From Alexandriicola marinus (lineage in GTDB: Bacteria > Pseudomonadota > Alphaproteobacteria > Rhodobacterales > Rhodobacteraceae), in the NCBI RefSeq assembly GCF_004000435.1, contig NZ_RBVZ01000003.1, positions 186,001 through 250,000 of the forward strand: 64,000 bases of DNA, read 5' to 3'. Shown piece after piece: positions 62,489-64,000 of the stretch. The stretch's first letter is position 1, and the number at the start of each line of letters is the position of its first letter. The notes beneath the pieces were generated by a model, which searched no databases, was not told the origin of the DNA, and worked only from the letters and a program-made list of their open reading frames with translations. The translations under genes and the position numbers were made by a program.

Positions 62489-63616
62489 TCAGGCCCCGGT
62501 CGAACCGATGACGCCCTCGACGAGGTAGTCCATGCTCTCGAGCGCGACATCATCCTCGGGGAAGGACTGGCTTGCCGTTGCGATCACGTTGCCCTCATTG
62601 TCATTGAGCGGACCTTTGATCGCGGCGAAACCGCCTTGCATGATCTCGGCCTTCACGGCCTCGAACTGGTTGCGTGCGGCGTCCGACACGGCGGGGCCGA
62701 GCGGGCTCATCTTGATGAAGCCGTCGGCGAGGCCGCCGCGGACGAAATTGTCGATGCTGCCGCCGGCCTGAACCGTTTCTATCATGTTCTGGTAGACGCC
62801 GGCCCAGTTCCATTCGGCGCCGGTCAGATACAGGTCGGGGGCAAGCGCGCTCTGATCGGCATGATAGCCACAGACATAGGCCCCGCGCCCGGCGGCGGTT
62901 TCGACGACGACCTTGGGCCCGTCGACATGGCAGGTGATGACATCGCAGCCCTGATCGGCCAGCGCGTTGGTGGCCTCGGCCTCCTTGACGGCCAGCGACC
63001 ATTCCCCGGTGAAGATCACCTGGCAGACGATCTCGGGATCGACGGCGCGCGCGCCCAGCAGGAACGAGTTGATGTTGTTGAGCACCTGCGGGATCGGTTT
63101 GGCCGCGACGAAGCCGATCTTCTTCGACTGGGTGGCGTGGCCTGCGGCGATGCCGTTGAGGTACTGACCCATCCCGATATAGCCGAAGTAGGACCCGACG
63201 TTCGAGGGATGCTCGGCGCTGTTCCACAATCCGCCGCAATGCTGGAACCGCAGATCGGGATAGTTCGGTGCGACTTCGAGGATGTGGGGATTGAAATAGC
63301 CGAACGAGGTCGGGAACAGGAGCGTCGCGCCGTCGAACTGGATCATCGACTGCATCGTGTTCTGAACGTCCTGCGTTTCGGGGACGTTCTCTTCCTCGAT
63401 GACGGTCACGCCTTCCATGGCGGCCACGGCGGCGGCGCCTTCGGCATGGGCCTGATTATAGCCGAAATCGTCGCGCGGCCCGACATAGATGAAACCGACG
63501 GTCAGGGGCGTGGCGGCAAAGGCCTGCTGGGCGGTTCCGCCCAAAGCGAGGGCGCCGATACCCGCGGCGCTCTGGTTCAGAAAGCTGCGCCGGGACAGGG
63601 TCTTTCGATTGGTCAT
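62489..63616 (-). CDS. BMP-family ABC transporter substrate-binding protein, Tat-exported
   Basis: A 375-residue binding protein of the Bmp/Med/PnrA family. The N-terminus has a twin-arginine signal (SRRSFLNQSAAGIGALALGG), so export is probably by Tat. The mature part starts with LTVGFIYVGPRDDFGYNQAHAEGAAAV, the family hallmark, followed by the DVQNTMQSMIQFDGATLLFPTSFGYF region. Relatives bind nucleosides, purines or s-triazine-type rings such as cyanuric acid. The ATG at 63616 follows GGAG eight bases before; a GTG three codons earlier is possible. It is the first structural gene of the operon. Confidence 0.93.
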   Translation of the reverse strand: MTNRKTLSRRSFLNQSAAGIGALALGGTAQQAFAATPLTVGFIYVGPRDDFGYNQAHAEGAAAVAAMEGVTVIEEENVPETQDVQNTMQSMIQFDGATLLFPTSFGYFNPHILEVAPNYPDLRFQHCGGLWNSAEHPSNVGSYFGYIGMGQYLNGIAAGHATQSKKIGFVAAKPIPQVLNNINSFLLGARAVDPEIVCQVIFTGEWSLAVKEAEATNALADQGCDVITCHVDGPKVVVETAAGRGAYVCGYHADQSALAPDLYLTGAEWNWAGVYQNMIETVQAGGSIDNFVRGGLADGFIKMSPLGPAVSDAARNQFEAVKAEIMQGGFAAIKGPLNDNEGNVIATASQSFPEDDVALESMDYLVEGVIGSTGA

Positions 63617-63731
63617 GCTCTTCACTCCGGATGATTGCGATTCTCATGGCGCGGGAGGTCTGTGCGCCGGATTGCATTAACCGTAGCGAAGGGGAATGCT
63701 CCTGACTTCTGCTATATTTTTCCAAATCCGA

Positions 63732-63744
63732 TGCATTTTTTGCA
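63732..63744. promoter_or_regulatory. Candidate LysR-type T-N11-A box upstream of the BMP operon
   Basis: TGCATTTTTTGCA is a T-N11-A inverted repeat with TGCA ends. It lies in the 153-bp gap before the operon, about 15 bp from a possible minus-strand -10 (TATAGC, complement of 63711-63716). The assignment is by pattern only. Confidence 0.4.
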
Positions 63745-63769
63745 GCGCTCCGTGCGGGCGGCTTGTCTG

Positions 63770-64000
63770 TCACTGCAGGGTTTCAAGCGTCGCGATGAGG
63801 TCCTGCGCGAATTTCGCGGAGGCCACCGGCAGGCTCCGCCCGCGCCTCTGGCCGAGGATGAGCGCCCCGGGCGGGATGTCGCGGGTCGAGATCGGACGGG
63901 CGATCAGGCCGTCTTCGTCGCGGGGGCGCAGGCCGATGGGGATCTGAAAGGCGAGGACATTTTCATGCAGCACATAATGGCGCATGAAATCAAAGCTACC
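63770..64000 (-). CDS. LysR-type transcriptional regulator (C-terminal part only)
   Basis: A partial gene whose reading frame runs in from beyond the right edge; about 76 C-terminal residues are seen. LAFQIPIGLRPRDEDGLIARPIS with DIPPGALILGQRRGRSLPVASAKFAQDLIATLETL is typical of the end of a LysR effector-binding domain. It lies 153 bp upstream of the BMP/biuret operon in the same direction, so it may regulate it. The DNA-binding half is outside the window. Confidence 0.75.
   Translation of the reverse strand, partial: GSFDFMRHYVLHENVLAFQIPIGLRPRDEDGLIARPISTRDIPPGALILGQRRGRSLPVASAKFAQDLIATLETLQ

Overview
The window looks like a chromosomal segment of a marine-type alphaproteobacterium of the Rhodobacteraceae (Roseobacter group). 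The evidence is high GC with strong GC3 bias, a ctaC-ctaB-(small ORF)-ctaG-coxC-surf1 block followed by thrC and an M16 peptidase, a smoEFGKS-mtlK polyol operon in the order known from Rhodobacter sphaeroides, a split Tad locus, and DUF2927, DUF1178 and EcsC family genes. No rRNA, tRNA, insertion sequence, prophage or CRISPR array was seen.

Region by region: (1) 1-3.0 kb: the 5' part of a ligase-associated Lhr-type helicase and an AAA ATPase. (2) 3.1-14.3 kb, minus strand: a Tad/Flp pilus locus with three small pilins, CpaB, CpaC secretin, an OmpA-type lipoprotein, CpaE, CpaF, TadB, TadC, two TPR lipoproteins and prepilin peptidase CpaA. Hairpins and terminators cut it into separate transcription segments. 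(3) 14.7-21 kb: lytic transglycosylase, topA, dprA, tldD. (4) 21.2-28.7 kb, plus strand: cytochrome c oxidase subunits and assembly factors, then thrC, an M16 peptidase and an acetyltransferase. (5) 28.8-36.6 kb: metabolic and small-protein genes, including an apt/DUF2927/mtnP methylthioadenosine-adenine salvage group. (6) 36.6-42 kb: ptsP, lysC, an SDR, DUF1178 and aroQ. (7) 42-49.7 kb: the sorbitol/mannitol ABC transporter and dehydrogenase operon with its own LacI-type regulator. Two near-identical candidate operator sites lie in front of smoE and of the regulator gene. (8) 49.8-56.2 kb: a 1775-residue RTX protein with a long helical N-terminus and, downstream, a surface lipoprotein carrying a TbpB-like signature. 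(9) 56.2-64 kb: an eight-gene, tightly overlapping operon for a BMP-family ABC importer together with a biuret-hydrolase-like enzyme, a second isochorismatase-family hydrolase, a formamidase-like nitrilase and a cupin. The end of a LysR-type regulator gene lies upstream.

How they work together: the Tad genes should build a type IVc adhesion pilus, and the RTX protein plus lipoprotein are also surface or secreted candidates, so the window carries two possible attachment systems. The smo operon imports and oxidises hexitols to ketoses. The last operon most likely scavenges nitrogen from a small amide or N-heterocycle (biuret-like). It is the most interesting functional unit here, because transporter and hydrolases are translationally coupled and the true substrate cannot be read from sequence alone. 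Aerobic respiration (CuA oxidase), threonine/lysine and aromatic amino-acid synthesis and a GAF-linked nitrogen PTS enzyme complete the picture of a free-living aerobic heterotroph.
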